A stretch of 43,433 nt of DNA from Clostridiales bacterium UBA7011 (GCA_002449635.1 DJXF01000107.1:1-43433), one strand, 5' to 3'. Positions 7,247 to 15,951 are shown, numbered from the stretch's first letter. Translations and numbers: made by a program. The notes: generated from the letters alone by a model not told the origin.

Positions 7247-8677
7247 TTACAGGTTGATCTCTACGCTGACATCCTCATCGTTTTCATAAGGGGCAATGCG
7301 CGGTTTGACATCGTTCTCCACAAAATCAACAACCTGCTGCGGCGCACGGCCGACGAATGCCTTCGGGTCCATCTCCGCCATAATTTCCTCGCGGGTCAGG
7401 CCGAACATCGGGTCGGCTGCAATGCGGTCGACGAGGTCGTTGTCCAGGCCCTCCTCCTTGACGCGGCGGCCCGCTGCCATGGAGTGTTCGCGGATGCGCT
7501 CATGCAGCTCCTGCCGGTTGCCGCCGCGCTTGACCGCGCTCATCATGATGTTTTCTGTCGCCATGAACGGCAGCTCACCCATCACGCGCTTTTCAATGAC
7601 CTTCGGATAGACAACAATGCCCTCCGAAATGTTAATCATAATGTTCAGAATCGCATCAATGCCGAGGAACGCCTCCGGCACGGAAATGCGCTTGTTTGCG
7701 GAATCATCCAGCGTGCGCTCGAACCACTGTGTCGCGGTTGTGACCGCCGGATTGAGCGTATCGACAATGACATAGCGTGCCAGCGAGCAAATGCGCTCGG
7801 AACGCATCGGATTGCGCTTGTACGGCATTGCGGACGAACCGATCTGATGTGCCTCAAACGGCTCCTCCAGCTCCTTCAGATGCTGCAGCAGGCGCATATC
7901 GGTCGCAAACTTGCTCGCAGACTGTGCAATGCCGCCCAGTGTTGCGACGACCTGTGCGTCGATCTTTCTCGAATAGGTCTGACCGGAAACCGGAACCACG
8001 CCTGCAAAGCCGAAGTCGGCCGCGATCATCTGCTCCATTTTGCGGATCTTTTCATGATCGCCGTCAAACAGCTCCATGAAGCTCGCCTGTGTGCCCGTGG
8101 TACCCTTGGAGCCGAGCATGCGCAGATTCTCAATGCGGAACTCGATTTCGTCGAGGTCCATCAGCAGCTCATTGACCCACAGCGTCGCGCGCTTGCCGAC
8201 GGTCGTCAGCTGCGCCGGCTGAAAATGGGTAAAGCCCAACGTCGGCATATCCTTGTACTTCTGTGCGAAAGCGGACAGACGGCGAATGACGGCAACCAGC
8301 TTTTTGCGGACGAGCTTCAGGCCCTCGCGCATCTGAATGATATCGGTGTTGTCACCGACATAGGCGCTTGTCGCACCCAGATGAATGATGCCCGCGGCCT
8401 TGGGCGCCGCCTTGCCGAAGGTGTAGACATGCGCCATGACATCGTGGCGGACTTCCTTCTCGCGCTTTCTGGCGACCTCATAATCAATATTGTCGATGTT
8501 GGCCTGCATTTCATCGATCTGCTCCTGTGTAATCGGCAGACCGAGCTCCTTTTCCGCCTTGGCAAGGGAAACCCACAGGCGGCGCCATGTGGAGAACTTC
8601 ATGTCCGGAGAAAAGACATACAGCATTTCCGGGCTGGCGTAACGGGAGCAAAACGGGCTTTCATAAATGTTGCTCAT
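7247..8677 (-). CDS. purB: Adenylosuccinate lyase
   Basis: A 476-residue enzyme of the fumarase/aspartase superfamily, cutting fumarate from adenylosuccinate and from SAICAR in purine synthesis. The superfamily signature GSSAMPYKRNP is present with the catalytic flexible loop Ser pair, as are GATSAYVGDNTD and TTGTQASFMELF. Length and the N-terminus (MSNIYESPFCSRYASPEM) match the Clostridia form. Start ATG at 8677 has an AAAGGAAT site. It is monocistronic: promoter at 8736-8765 and terminator at 7185-7220. Confidence 0.95.
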   Translation of the reverse strand: MSNIYESPFCSRYASPEMLYVFSPDMKFSTWRRLWVSLAKAEKELGLPITQEQIDEMQANIDNIDYEVARKREKEVRHDVMAHVYTFGKAAPKAAGIIHLGATSAYVGDNTDIIQMREGLKLVRKKLVAVIRRLSAFAQKYKDMPTLGFTHFQPAQLTTVGKRATLWVNELLMDLDEIEFRIENLRMLGSKGTTGTQASFMELFDGDHEKIRKMEQMIAADFGFAGVVPVSGQTYSRKIDAQVVATLGGIAQSASKFATDMRLLQHLKELEEPFEAHQIGSSAMPYKRNPMRSERICSLARYVIVDTLNPAVTTATQWFERTLDDSANKRISVPEAFLGIDAILNIMINISEGIVVYPKVIEKRVMGELPFMATENIMMSAVKRGGNRQELHERIREHSMAAGRRVKEEGLDNDLVDRIAADPMFGLTREEIMAEMDPKAFVGRAPQQVVDFVENDVKPRIAPYENDEDVSVEINL

Positions 8678-8693
8678 ACAGCAATTCCTTTCC

Positions 8694-8711
8694 CGGCGCT
8701 GCGCAGCGCCG
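8694..8711. repeat. Perfect 18-base palindrome in the purB leader
   Basis: CGGCGCTGCGCAGCGCCG is fully self-complementary and lies 17-34 bases before the purB ATG, inside the transcribed leader. No T-tract follows it on the minus strand, so it is not a terminator; a 5' stabilising hairpin or a protein site is possible. Confidence 0.5.
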
Positions 8712-8735
8712 AATCCTTCTCGTTTTATTTCGTTT

Positions 8736-8765
8736 ATTGTAGTATGGGAGAGGAATTTGTGTCAA
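8736..8765 (-). promoter_or_regulatory. Promoter of purB, -35 overlapping the upstream stop codon
   Basis: Minus strand TTGACA (8760-8765), 18-base spacer, TACAAT (8736-8741). The TGA inside the -35 box is the stop codon of the aminotransferase gene, so the promoter begins within the coding end of its neighbour. Confidence 0.75.
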
Positions 8766-9958
8766 GCGTTTGCAATGAATTTTTCCAGGCGATCAATGCC
8801 CTTGTCAATCTGCTCCATCGAAGTGGCATACGACCAGCGCACATAATTGGGGGCAGCGAAGCTGGTGCACGGAACCGTGGCGACCAGACCCTTTTCCAGC
8901 AGCAGCTGTGCAAAGTCTGCGTCACCCTCAATGACCTTGCCGTACATCGTCTTGCCGACAAAGGACGACATATCCATCATGACATAGAACGCGCCCTGCG
9001 GCTTGATGCAGGAAACGCCCGGCACCTTGTTCATGCGCGCGACGAGATGATCGCGGCGCTTTTCAAACTGTTTGCGCATCTCTTCCACCGTCTCCTGCGG
9101 TCCCTCGAGCGCCTCGAGTGCAGCCCACTGTGCCATGGTCGCCGGAGCAGAGGTGGAATGGCTGACATAGCTCGACATCGCCTTGGCGACCTGCGGATTT
9201 GCCAGCGCATAGCCGATTCTCCAGCCGGTCATCGCATAGGTCTTGGATACACCGTTGATGACAATGCACTGCTCCTTCATCGCCGGAGAAACCGAAGCAA
9301 TCGAAGTGTATTCGATTCCATCGTAGACCAGCTTGTAATAGATGTCGTCGGTGAGCACATAGATGCCGTGCTTTTCACAGACAGCAGCCAGTGCCTCCAG
9401 CTCTTCCCTGCTGTAAACCATGCCGGTCGGGTTGGACGGCGAGTTGAGCATAAACATCTTGGTTTTCTCGGTAATCGCGGCTTCCAGCTGCTCGGCGGTG
9501 ATCTTGAAATGACTGGACGCATCCGCGCGAACCTCGACCGGAACCGCGCCCGCCATGCGAATCATCTCGGAATAGCTCAGCCAGTACGGCGCGGCGACTA
9601 CAACCTCATCTCCCGGATCACAGCATACCATGATCGCAATGTAAACATTGTGCTTGGCGCCGGAAGCGATGACGACCTGGCTGGGATCATACTCCAGACC
9701 CAGATCCTCCTTCATGCGGCTGCAGACCGCGCGGCGCAGCTCCAGAATACCGGCTGCCGGTGTATACTTGGTTTTATTTTCACGGATCGCCGCAATGCCC
9801 GCTTCCTTGATATGATCCGGTGTATGGAAGTCCGGTTCACCTGCGCCGAAGCTGACCACATCAATGCCGTCTGCCTTCATCTGCTTGGCCAGTGCGCTGA
9901 TCGCCAGCGTCGCGGACGGTGCAATCGCGGATGCAATTTTCGAGATCGGTTTCACCAT
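8762..9958 (-). CDS. Pyridoxal-phosphate aminotransferase (aspartate aminotransferase-like, class I)
   Basis: A 398-residue fold-type I PLP enzyme. It shows MLNSPSNPTGMVY (the NPTG cofactor motif), LTDDIYYKLVYDG (Asp that pairs with the PLP pyridine N), and VSKTYAMTGWRIGYA with the Schiff-base Lys. The N-terminus (KISKIASAIAPSATLAISALAKQM, in part) is that of the AspB group, which exchanges amino groups between aspartate and 2-oxoglutarate or similar acids. Substrate breadth cannot be read. Start ATG at 9958, with GGAAAGGAT upstream. It has its own promoter at 10054-10082. Confidence 0.88.
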   Translation of the reverse strand: MVKPISKIASAIAPSATLAISALAKQMKADGIDVVSFGAGEPDFHTPDHIKEAGIAAIRENKTKYTPAAGILELRRAVCSRMKEDLGLEYDPSQVVIASGAKHNVYIAIMVCCDPGDEVVVAAPYWLSYSEMIRMAGAVPVEVRADASSHFKITAEQLEAAITEKTKMFMLNSPSNPTGMVYSREELEALAAVCEKHGIYVLTDDIYYKLVYDGIEYTSIASVSPAMKEQCIVINGVSKTYAMTGWRIGYALANPQVAKAMSSYVSHSTSAPATMAQWAALEALEGPQETVEEMRKQFEKRRDHLVARMNKVPGVSCIKPQGAFYVMMDMSSFVGKTMYGKVIEGDADFAQLLLEKGLVATVPCTSFAAPNYVRWSYATSMEQIDKGIDRLEKFIANA

Positions 9959-10053
9959 AATCGTTCATCCTTTCCGGGCAATTCCTCAATTTGGCGGGAA
10001 TCACCGCCGCGGCTGCGAATCGCCGCGTGTTATCTTTGTGTTTGCTGTACCTT

Positions 10054-10082
10054 ATTATAGATATATTCTCGCCTTTTTGCAA
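10054..10082 (-). promoter_or_regulatory. Promoter of the aminotransferase gene
   Basis: Minus strand TTGCAA (10077-10082), 17-base spacer, TATAAT (10054-10059). The predicted start near 10047 gives a leader of about 90 nt. Confidence 0.8.
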
Positions 10083-10190
10083 CCGGAAACTGTGCTTTTT
10101 TGTGCGATTCCGCAAATTTTTCATGCTTTGACCAAAAAAGGAACTTTCTTTTTTCCCTTCGCGTCATTTTGCACAAATGAATGAACGAAG

Positions 10191-10205
10191 AATGCAACTT
10201 GCATT
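10191..10205. repeat. Perfect inverted repeat upstream of the aminotransferase promoter
   Basis: AATGCAACTTGCATT is a 7-1-7 inverted repeat about 110 bases above the -35 box. It resembles a dimeric regulator site, but no regulator can be named and the distance is long for an activator. Confidence 0.35.
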
Positions 10206-10260
10206 TCATTTCTGTCTGCGATCGAAAAAAAATGAATTTTTACCCTGCAAAAATGCGCGC

Positions 10261-10289
10261 AAAAAAACGGAGCCGATCTTCGGCTCCGT
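10261..10289 (-). terminator. Terminator of the yicC-thiN-TSCPD operon
   Basis: Minus strand ACGGAGCCGA-AGA-TCGGCTCCGT stem followed by TTTTTTT, 8 bases after the TSCPD stop. It is a strong intrinsic terminator and closes the roughly 15 kb operon. Confidence 0.9.
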
Positions 10290-10296
10290 CGGTGCT

Positions 10297-10539
10297 TTAT
10301 TCCCTTTCCTGCTCGAGTGCCCGCGCAATCTGATCGGGACAGGAGGTGCCGCGTCCGCCGCAGTCCACACCCTTAAATGCGTGAATCACCTGCTCGACCG
10401 GCATGCCCTTAACCAGACGGCAAATGCCGCCGAGATTTCCGGCACAGCCGCCGACAACCTCCATGTCCTCAATCACGCCATCCTTGACGCTGTAATGAAT
10501 TTCACGGGAACACGTCCCCTTTGTCTTGTATACCTTCAT
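10297..10539 (-). CDS. TSCPD-domain protein (TIGR03905 family)
   Basis: An 80-residue cytosolic protein. The sequence KTKGTCSREIHYSVKDGVIEDMEV is split over the first strands, then VGGCAGNLGGICRLVKGM and the motif TSCPDQIARAL at the end, which gives the TSCPD domain its name. Three Cys positions (GTCS, GGCAGN, TSCPD) are conserved in the family and suggest metal or cofactor binding. Similar domains occur at the C-terminus of class II ribonucleotide reductases. Function is not known. Start ATG at 10539 with AAAGGAG upstream. It is the last gene of the long operon, 16 bases after thiN. Confidence 0.85.
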   Translation of the reverse strand: MKVYKTKGTCSREIHYSVKDGVIEDMEVVGGCAGNLGGICRLVKGMPVEQVIHAFKGVDCGGRGTSCPDQIARALEQERE

Positions 10540-10555
10540 AAAAAATGCTCCTTTC

Positions 10556-11176
10556 TCAGTCTCTGCTTTCCACAACCAGCGCACGTCCCCGCCCGATGGA
10601 AATGGTGTACTCCTCCTCCACCGGCTCATTCGACATGGTAATCATGTGCGGACGGGAAATCACCGCATGTGTCAGCGGATATTTCAGCCCGCGCAGCGTG
10701 ACATCGTGCAGGCGGTCATCCAGCGGCACAATGCCGACATAACGATAGGCCGCATCCGCGCGGTATCGCCTGCTCCCGCCGCCGTGGAAGGTCACCCGAT
10801 TGCGGCTGTCACACAGCACGCCGCGCACGCCGCGCATGTGCAGGTATTCGAGCAGCGACAGATTTCCCAGAAAATGATCGATTCTTCCGCCGGAGGCACA
10901 CGCAATCGTAATTTCCTCCGCTCCGCGCTGTACGGCCTCGCGCACACAGCACATCAGATCGCTGTCGTCCTTTTCCTCCGGCAGGACAATGACCGCGCAG
11001 TCCTGCGGCCGGCTGCCGGAATCAAAATCACCGATGACGATATCCGGATGAATGCCGCACGCCGCCGCATGCCGCAGCCCGCCGTCAGCGCAGATGACAA
11101 GCTCCGCCTGCCCCGCCAGTGCTTTGACGTAAGAAACATCCTGTTCGGGCGCGGAGGCAACAATCAACGCTCTCAT
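10556..11176 (-). CDS. thiN: Thiamine diphosphokinase
   Basis: A 206-residue enzyme that moves diphosphate from ATP to thiamine, forming thiamine diphosphate. Visible motifs are ICADGGLRHAAACGIHPDIVIGD (read in two parts: the ADGG and GDFDS nucleotide and metal loops), EEKDDSDLMCCV, and GGRIDHFLGNL in the thiamine pocket. The start is the ATG at 11176, which overlaps the rsgA stop as ATGA; a longer frame starting 12 bases earlier is less likely. In Bacillus rpe lies between rsgA and thiN; here they overlap directly and rpe is missing. Confidence 0.92.
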   Translation of the reverse strand: MRALIVASAPEQDVSYVKALAGQAELVICADGGLRHAAACGIHPDIVIGDFDSGSRPQDCAVIVLPEEKDDSDLMCCVREAVQRGAEEITIACASGGRIDHFLGNLSLLEYLHMRGVRGVLCDSRNRVTFHGGGSRRYRADAAYRYVGIVPLDDRLHDVTLRGLKYPLTHAVISRPHMITMSNEPVEEEYTISIGRGRALVVESRD

Positions 11177-12063
11177 TTGAGCTCCCACTCCTTTATCTGT
11201 CTGACGCTGTCATACAGTCTGCAATAGCTCTCGTGGCGTTCGGGTGAAATGTTCCCCGCCGCCACAGCGGCAAGAACTGCACAGCCCTTCTCGCAGACAT
11301 GGGCGCAGTTGTTGAACCGGCAGCCATTCAGATACGGCGCAAATTCCCGAAACGCATACTGCAAATCGTCCTTGCGCACCAGATCCATCTGTTCGGTGCT
11401 GAACGCCGAAAAGCCGGGGGTATCGGCCACCAGTCCGCCTCCCTCCAGCTCCACCAGCTCGACATGCCGCGTCGTGTGCCGGCCGTGCGCCGTCTTCTGG
11501 CTGATCGCTCCCGTTTCCATTTGGAACTGCGGGTCGATGCTGTTGAGCAGACTGGACTTGCCGACGCCGGAATTTCCCGCAAACGCGGAAACCCGTCCGC
11601 GCAGCGCATCGCGCAGCTGATTGATGCCGTCTCCCGTGGCGGCGCTTGTCCGAAAAACCGGAAATCCCGCCTGCGTGTAAATTTCATACAGCCGGTCGCC
11701 CGCATCAAGATCGCATTTGTTGATGACGATGAGCACGTCTATCCCTTTGTGTGCGGCGATCGCAGTCACCTTGTCGATGAGCAGAAGCTCGGTTTTCGGC
11801 GGGGCTGCGCTGCACACGACAACAAGTTGGTCGACATTCGCCACCGACGGACGCATCAGCTCACTGCTGCGCGGCTCAATCGAGAGGATATAGCCTGTGC
11901 CGTCCTCCTGCCGTTCAATCCGCACATGGTCTCCGATCACCGGCTTCTGCGCCGTGCGGCGAAACCGTCCGCGCGCCTTGCATTCCACCAGACCGGACTG
12001 CGTTCGAACATAATAAAATCCGCCAATCCCCTTGAGGATGGTTCCGTTTTCCTGTGTCATCAT
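11173..12063 (-). CDS. rsgA: Ribosome small-subunit biogenesis GTPase RsgA
   Basis: About 296 residues with the circularly permuted GTPase order: N-terminal OB domain, then G4 (VINKCD), G1 (AGNSGVGKSSLLN) and G3 (ADTPGFSAF), followed by a zinc-binding tail (CRFNNCAHVCEKGC). RsgA checks late 30S maturation and hydrolyses GTP when bound to the subunit. The frame opens with TTG-ATG-ATG right after the prkC stop; the first ATG (12063) is chosen, but no clear ribosome site separates the options, so translation may depend on coupling to prkC. B. subtilis CpgA is phosphorylated by PrkC, and here the two genes are adjacent. Confidence 0.94.
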   Translation of the reverse strand: MMTQENGTILKGIGGFYYVRTQSGLVECKARGRFRRTAQKPVIGDHVRIERQEDGTGYILSIEPRSSELMRPSVANVDQLVVVCSAAPPKTELLLIDKVTAIAAHKGIDVLIVINKCDLDAGDRLYEIYTQAGFPVFRTSAATGDGINQLRDALRGRVSAFAGNSGVGKSSLLNSIDPQFQMETGAISQKTAHGRHTTRHVELVELEGGGLVADTPGFSAFSTEQMDLVRKDDLQYAFREFAPYLNGCRFNNCAHVCEKGCAVLAAVAAGNISPERHESYCRLYDSVRQIKEWELK

Positions 12064-12066
12064 CAA

Positions 12067-14133
12067 TCAGCCGAAATCATAATCCGCGTCATAGATGGTG
12101 CTGCCGTCCAGTGTGACAACAACACGTCTGACACCGCTGTACGCCACTTTGCACACAGCCGTACCATTGCTGGTACGGACTGTGTGATGATACAGTTCAT
12201 TTCCGCCGACGGAAACCGTGACGCTGCACGAATCGCGGTCGGTCGGCAGCGTAACCGTCACCGCCGACTGTGTGACGGAGACCGTGCTGCCGGAGCCCTG
12301 ATCCCCGCCGTCGTCTCCGTCATCCGCCTTTGCCTTTGCAATGACAATGCCGACCTTGGTTCCCTTGGCGACCTCGGTATCTGCCGCAACCGTCTGGCCG
12401 ATGACGGTTCCTGCGGGAGAATCGCTCTCCTGCTCGCGGACATCACCCAGCTCCAGTCCCATCGACTCGAGCAGTGCCTTTGCCGCGCTCTGCGTCATTC
12501 CCGTCAGATCGGGCACCTTTTTGTTGGTATTCGCCGGACCGGACGATACGATGACAGTGACCGTCGAGCCGACAGCAACCTCTTCGCCCGGTTCAGGCTC
12601 CGTGCGAATGACGTAGCCCGCTTCGACCGAATCGGAATTTTCCTCCTTGCGCGTCGAAGACAGGCCGCGCGCACGCAGTGCGCTCTGCGCATCCTCATAC
12701 GATTTGCCCAGAACGGAGGGAACCTTGACCGTCTCTTCCGTTTCGCTGTCCTCCTCAACCGTGACAACGGTCAGGCGAATCGTTGTGCCCTTCTCGACCT
12801 GCTGGCCGGACTTCGGCGTCTGGTCGATGATTTCGCCGTCTTCATAATTGCCGGAGCTGTCCTTGCGGTCAACGACCTCAAATTCAAACGCATTGTATGC
12901 GCTGTTGTCCCTTACATCTTTTTCGTAGTTGAGCGTGATGAAATTCGGCACGCTTACGGTTTCCGCGCCGCCGCCCAGCAGTCCGGACGCCATATACGCG
13001 ATTGCCGCCAGCAAAAGTACAATAACGGCGCCGATGGCAATCTTGCCGCCATTTCCCTTTGACGCCGGCTGCGTGCGAACGCGCTTGAAGTCCTGCACCG
13101 GTGCTGCCTGTTCGGCCTCGTCATCCGCCTCATCGACCGGCTGATAGACGCGCCGCCTGTTTTTGTCCGGATTGACGCGCGGCATATACTGTGTCTGCTG
13201 CTCTTCCTCGTTTCTCATCTGCGCGACGGTCTCATCGTATGAAATCGCACGCGTTGCGTCCAGATCGGTGTCCCGGCCCGAATAATTGAGCACCAGATTC
13301 GGATTTGTGCGCAGCCGCTCCATATCGCGGTACATATCCTGTGCAGAGCTGTACCGCTGGCTGGCGTTGGCACACATCGCGTGCATGACAATTTCATCCA
13401 TCGCCTTCGGAATCTCCGGCACGATAGAGCTCGGAACGGGCGGCACCGTGTTCAAATGCTGCATGACGACCGCTACCGCCGTATCCCCGCGGAACGGCAT
13501 GGTGCCGGTCAGCATTTCGTACATTACAACGCCGAGCGAATACAGGTCGGTGCGGAAATCCGCCGTAATGCCCTTCGCCTGTTCGGGCGAAATATAGTGT
13601 ACCGAGCCGATTGCCTCGGTCGACACCTTGCGTGTCTCCTGGCTGTTCGCGAAGCTCGCGATGCCGAAGTCCATCACCTTTGCCGTGCCGTCGCGCAGCA
13701 GCATGATATTCTGCGGCTTGATATCCTGATGAATGATGCCGCGGCTGTGCGCGTGGTCGAGCGCGCGTGCAACCTGCTGTGCAAAAAACAGGGTTTCCTG
13801 CCAGGTCAGGCGGTGCTTTTTGCGCAGATATTCCTTGAGCGTGACGCCTTCGCACAGCTCCATGACAATGTACTCCGGTCCCTCGGTGTCCTGACAGACA
13901 TCATAAATGGAAACAATATTGTTCTGGGACAGCTTGGCAACCGCCTGCGCTTCATTATAAAACCGTTTGCGAAATTCCTCGTCCGAGGAAAATTCATCCT
14001 TGAGAACCTTGATGGCGACATAGCGATTGAGAACCGTGCAGTATGCCTTGTAAACTATGGCCATACCGCCTGTTCCGATCACCTCGCGCACCTCATAACG
14101 GCCCCCGAGCGTTTGTCCAACGTAATTATCCAT
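12067..14133 (-). CDS. prkC: Membrane Ser/Thr protein kinase with PASTA repeats
   Basis: A 688-residue sensor kinase. The cytosolic kinase domain (about 10-270) shows the glycine loop GTGGMAIVYKA, VAIK lysine, DFGIA and an activation loop ending GSVHYISPEQAKG. The catalytic loop reads HQDIKPQN (about 135) where most bacterial kinases have HRD. A juxtamembrane region rich in acidic and basic residues leads to one transmembrane helix (about 363-385). Outside are three PASTA repeats (about 385-605; for example VKVPSVLGKSYEDAQSAL and KKVPDLTGMTQSAAKALL), then an Asp/Gly linker and a C-terminal beta-rich domain. PASTA repeats bind muropeptides or lipid II, linking wall state to phosphorylation. 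It pairs with prpC, 11 bases upstream. Confidence 0.95.
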   Translation of the reverse strand: MDNYVGQTLGGRYEVREVIGTGGMAIVYKAYCTVLNRYVAIKVLKDEFSSDEEFRKRFYNEAQAVAKLSQNNIVSIYDVCQDTEGPEYIVMELCEGVTLKEYLRKKHRLTWQETLFFAQQVARALDHAHSRGIIHQDIKPQNIMLLRDGTAKVMDFGIASFANSQETRKVSTEAIGSVHYISPEQAKGITADFRTDLYSLGVVMYEMLTGTMPFRGDTAVAVVMQHLNTVPPVPSSIVPEIPKAMDEIVMHAMCANASQRYSSAQDMYRDMERLRTNPNLVLNYSGRDTDLDATRAISYDETVAQMRNEEEQQTQYMPRVNPDKNRRRVYQPVDEADDEAEQAAPVQDFKRVRTQPASKGNGGKIAIGAVIVLLLAAIAYMASGLLGGGAETVSVPNFITLNYEKDVRDNSAYNAFEFEVVDRKDSSGNYEDGEIIDQTPKSGQQVEKGTTIRLTVVTVEEDSETEETVKVPSVLGKSYEDAQSALRARGLSSTRKEENSDSVEAGYVIRTEPEPGEEVAVGSTVTVIVSSGPANTNKKVPDLTGMTQSAAKALLESMGLELGDVREQESDSPAGTVIGQTVAADTEVAKGTKVGIVIAKAKADDGDDGGDQGSGSTVSVTQSAVTVTLPTDRDSCSVTVSVGGNELYHHTVRTSNGTAVCKVAYSGVRRVVVTLDGSTIYDADYDFG

Positions 14134-14144
14134 TGTGCAATCTC

Positions 14145-14876
14145 CTACTTGGTATATAAAACGACCGTAATGTTATCGTTTCCGCCGGCGTCACACGCCC
14201 GCGCAATCAGCCGGTCACAGGCTTCCTCCTGAGAAGCCGCCTGCGCAACAATCGCTGCGATCTCCCGATCCGTCACCGGGCCGGACAGACCGTCTGAGCA
14301 CAGCAGCAGCGTCTGACCCTCGTGCAGTTTGATTTCATAATAATCCGCTTCGACCTCCTCTTCCACGCCGACTGCGCGTGTGATGAGGTTTCGTCCCGGA
14401 TAGTGTCTGGCATCCTCCTCGCTCAGCCGTCCGGCGCGCACGAGCTCTGCTACGACCGAATGATCCTCCGTCATCTGGGCAATGCTGTCGCCGTCCACAA
14501 CATAGGCGCGCGAATCGCCGACATTCGCCAGAACCACACGGTCGCCCGCGCAGACTGCGCCGACCAGCGTCGTGCCCATCCCCTTGTATTCCGGGGAGGA
14601 TTCGGCCAGCCGGAACACCTCAGCATTTGCCTGTGTGACCGCCTGCTCGAGAATGCGGGAAAGCGCGTCCGTGTCCTTCCCGCCGGCATCTGCCGCACGA
14701 ACCTGCTCCATAAAGCGGTCCGCCGCACGCGCACTCGCAATATTTCCCGCACGTGCGCCGCCCATACCGTCGCACAAAACCAGAAATCCCAGTTCGTCTC
14801 CGGTGATGTCGATGCGAAATGTGTCCTGATTGCTTGCGCGAACCAGACCTTTATCGGTTTTGCCATATGCGTTCAT
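14145..14876 (-). CDS. prpC: PP2C-type Ser/Thr phosphatase (PrkC partner)
   Basis: A 243-residue metal-dependent phosphatase that removes phosphate groups placed by PrkC. The PPM motifs are all visible: TDKGLVRASNQD, LCDGMGGARAGN (metal Asp-Gly), VGDSRAYVV, LLLCSDGLSG and GGNDNITVVLY. The start ATG at 14876 lies 4 bases after the rlmN stop; a longer frame that begins inside rlmN was rejected because homology starts at MNAYGKTDKG. It is followed by prkC after 11 bases, the usual phosphatase-kinase pair. Confidence 0.94.
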   Translation of the reverse strand: MNAYGKTDKGLVRASNQDTFRIDITGDELGFLVLCDGMGGARAGNIASARAADRFMEQVRAADAGGKDTDALSRILEQAVTQANAEVFRLAESSPEYKGMGTTLVGAVCAGDRVVLANVGDSRAYVVDGDSIAQMTEDHSVVAELVRAGRLSEEDARHYPGRNLITRAVGVEEEVEADYYEIKLHEGQTLLLCSDGLSGPVTDREIAAIVAQAASQEEACDRLIARACDAGGNDNITVVLYTK

Positions 14877-14880
14877 TCTA

Positions 14881-15927
14881 TCACTCTTTTCCGAACGTTT
14901 CACCGATGTGCCTGCGGCGCAGCTGCCCGCAGGATGCGTCAATGTCCGGTCCCAATGTGCGCCGGACTGTCGCCGTGACTCCGTTCTTTTCCAAAATATT
15001 TTGAAAAGCCGCGACATGCTCCTTCGTCGAGGTTCGCAGTCCGCTCTCCGTGACATGATTCAGGGGGATTAAATTGACATGCGCGGGTCTGCCTTTGAGC
15101 AGCGCCGCAAGCTGCCGCGCCTGCCACGGCCGATCGCTCACGCCGTCAATCATGGTGTATTCATAGGAAATGCGCCGCCCTGTCCGGTCAAAATACCGCC
15201 GGCACGAGGCGAGCAGACGCTCCACCGGATAGCTGCGGTTGACGGGCATAATGGCGCTGCGGCTCTCGTTGTCGGGCGAATGCAGCGAAATCGACAGGGT
15301 AATCTGCAGCTTTTCCTCCGCCAGCCGGTCAATCTGATCCGCCAGACCGGAGGTGGACAGGGAAATATGCCGCTGTCCGATATGCAGCCCTTCCTCCGCA
15401 CCGACCAGCCGGATGAAACGCAGCACATTGTCATAATTATCCAGCGGCTCACCCGTGCCCATCAGCACGATATTGGAAATATGCTCGCCGGTATCCCGCT
15501 GCATGAACAGAATCTGGTCGAGTATCTCTCCTGCCGACAGACTGCGCACCAGTCCGCCGATGCCGGAGGCGCAGAATTTGCAGCCCATCCGGCAGCCGAC
15601 CTGCGTGGAAACACAGGCGGTGTTGCCGTGCCGGTAACGCATGAACACGCTCTCGATGCAGCTGCCGTCGTGCAGCTCCCACAGATATTTGACCGTGCCG
15701 TCCACCTGAGACACCTGTTTGCGCGCGATCTCCGGCGCGGTGAGCAGATAATGCTCCGCCAGCTTTGCGCGCAGCGGCTTGGACAGATTGGTCATTTCAT
15801 CAAACGAACGGACGCCGCTGTTCAGCCACCGGAAAATCTGTGACGCGCGAAACGGCTTTTCCCCCATCCCGCGCAGTTCCTCTGTCAGCTCCGGCAGCGT
15901 CCTGCATTTGATTTCAGGTTTTATCAT
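14881..15927 (-). CDS. rlmN: 23S rRNA (A2503-C2)/tRNA (A37-C2) methyltransferase RlmN
   Basis: A 348-residue radical-SAM enzyme that methylates C2 of A2503 in 23S rRNA and of A37 in some tRNAs. The [4Fe-4S] motif CRMGCKFC (CxxxCxxC) follows VSTQVG. MGTGEPLDNYDNV binds SAM; IMPVNRSYPVERLL, NLIPLNHV and the resolving Cys near the C-terminus (DIDASCGQL) are also present. The start is taken as ATG at 15927, 8 bases after GGAG; a TTG six bases earlier is also possible. It sits between rsmB and prpC as in Bacillus. Confidence 0.95.
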   Translation of the reverse strand: MIKPEIKCRTLPELTEELRGMGEKPFRASQIFRWLNSGVRSFDEMTNLSKPLRAKLAEHYLLTAPEIARKQVSQVDGTVKYLWELHDGSCIESVFMRYRHGNTACVSTQVGCRMGCKFCASGIGGLVRSLSAGEILDQILFMQRDTGEHISNIVLMGTGEPLDNYDNVLRFIRLVGAEEGLHIGQRHISLSTSGLADQIDRLAEEKLQITLSISLHSPDNESRSAIMPVNRSYPVERLLASCRRYFDRTGRRISYEYTMIDGVSDRPWQARQLAALLKGRPAHVNLIPLNHVTESGLRTSTKEHVAAFQNILEKNGVTATVRRTLGPDIDASCGQLRRRHIGETFGKE

Positions 15928-15951
15928 AGACAATTCTCCGTCGTACAGCGA

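Larger units (their letters stand above)
9959..10296. other. Intergenic region between aminotransferase and TSCPD gene
   Basis: This 338-base AT-rich gap holds, from right to left, the terminator of the long operon (10261-10289), a 15-base inverted repeat (10191-10205), and the aminotransferase promoter (10054-10082). No coding frame with a ribosome site was seen. The roughly 95-base aminotransferase leader has no recognised riboswitch. Confidence 0.6.

Noticed and set aside
7484..10060. 858-codon open frame on the plus strand
   Set aside because: It runs antisense through purB and the aminotransferase gene, with Arg/His/Ala-rich low-quality composition, no ribosome site and no motif; it is a shadow of the minus-strand genes.
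11299..13062. 587-codon plus-strand frame over rsgA and prkC
   Set aside because: It covers two well-defined minus-strand genes and has no domain pattern of its own.
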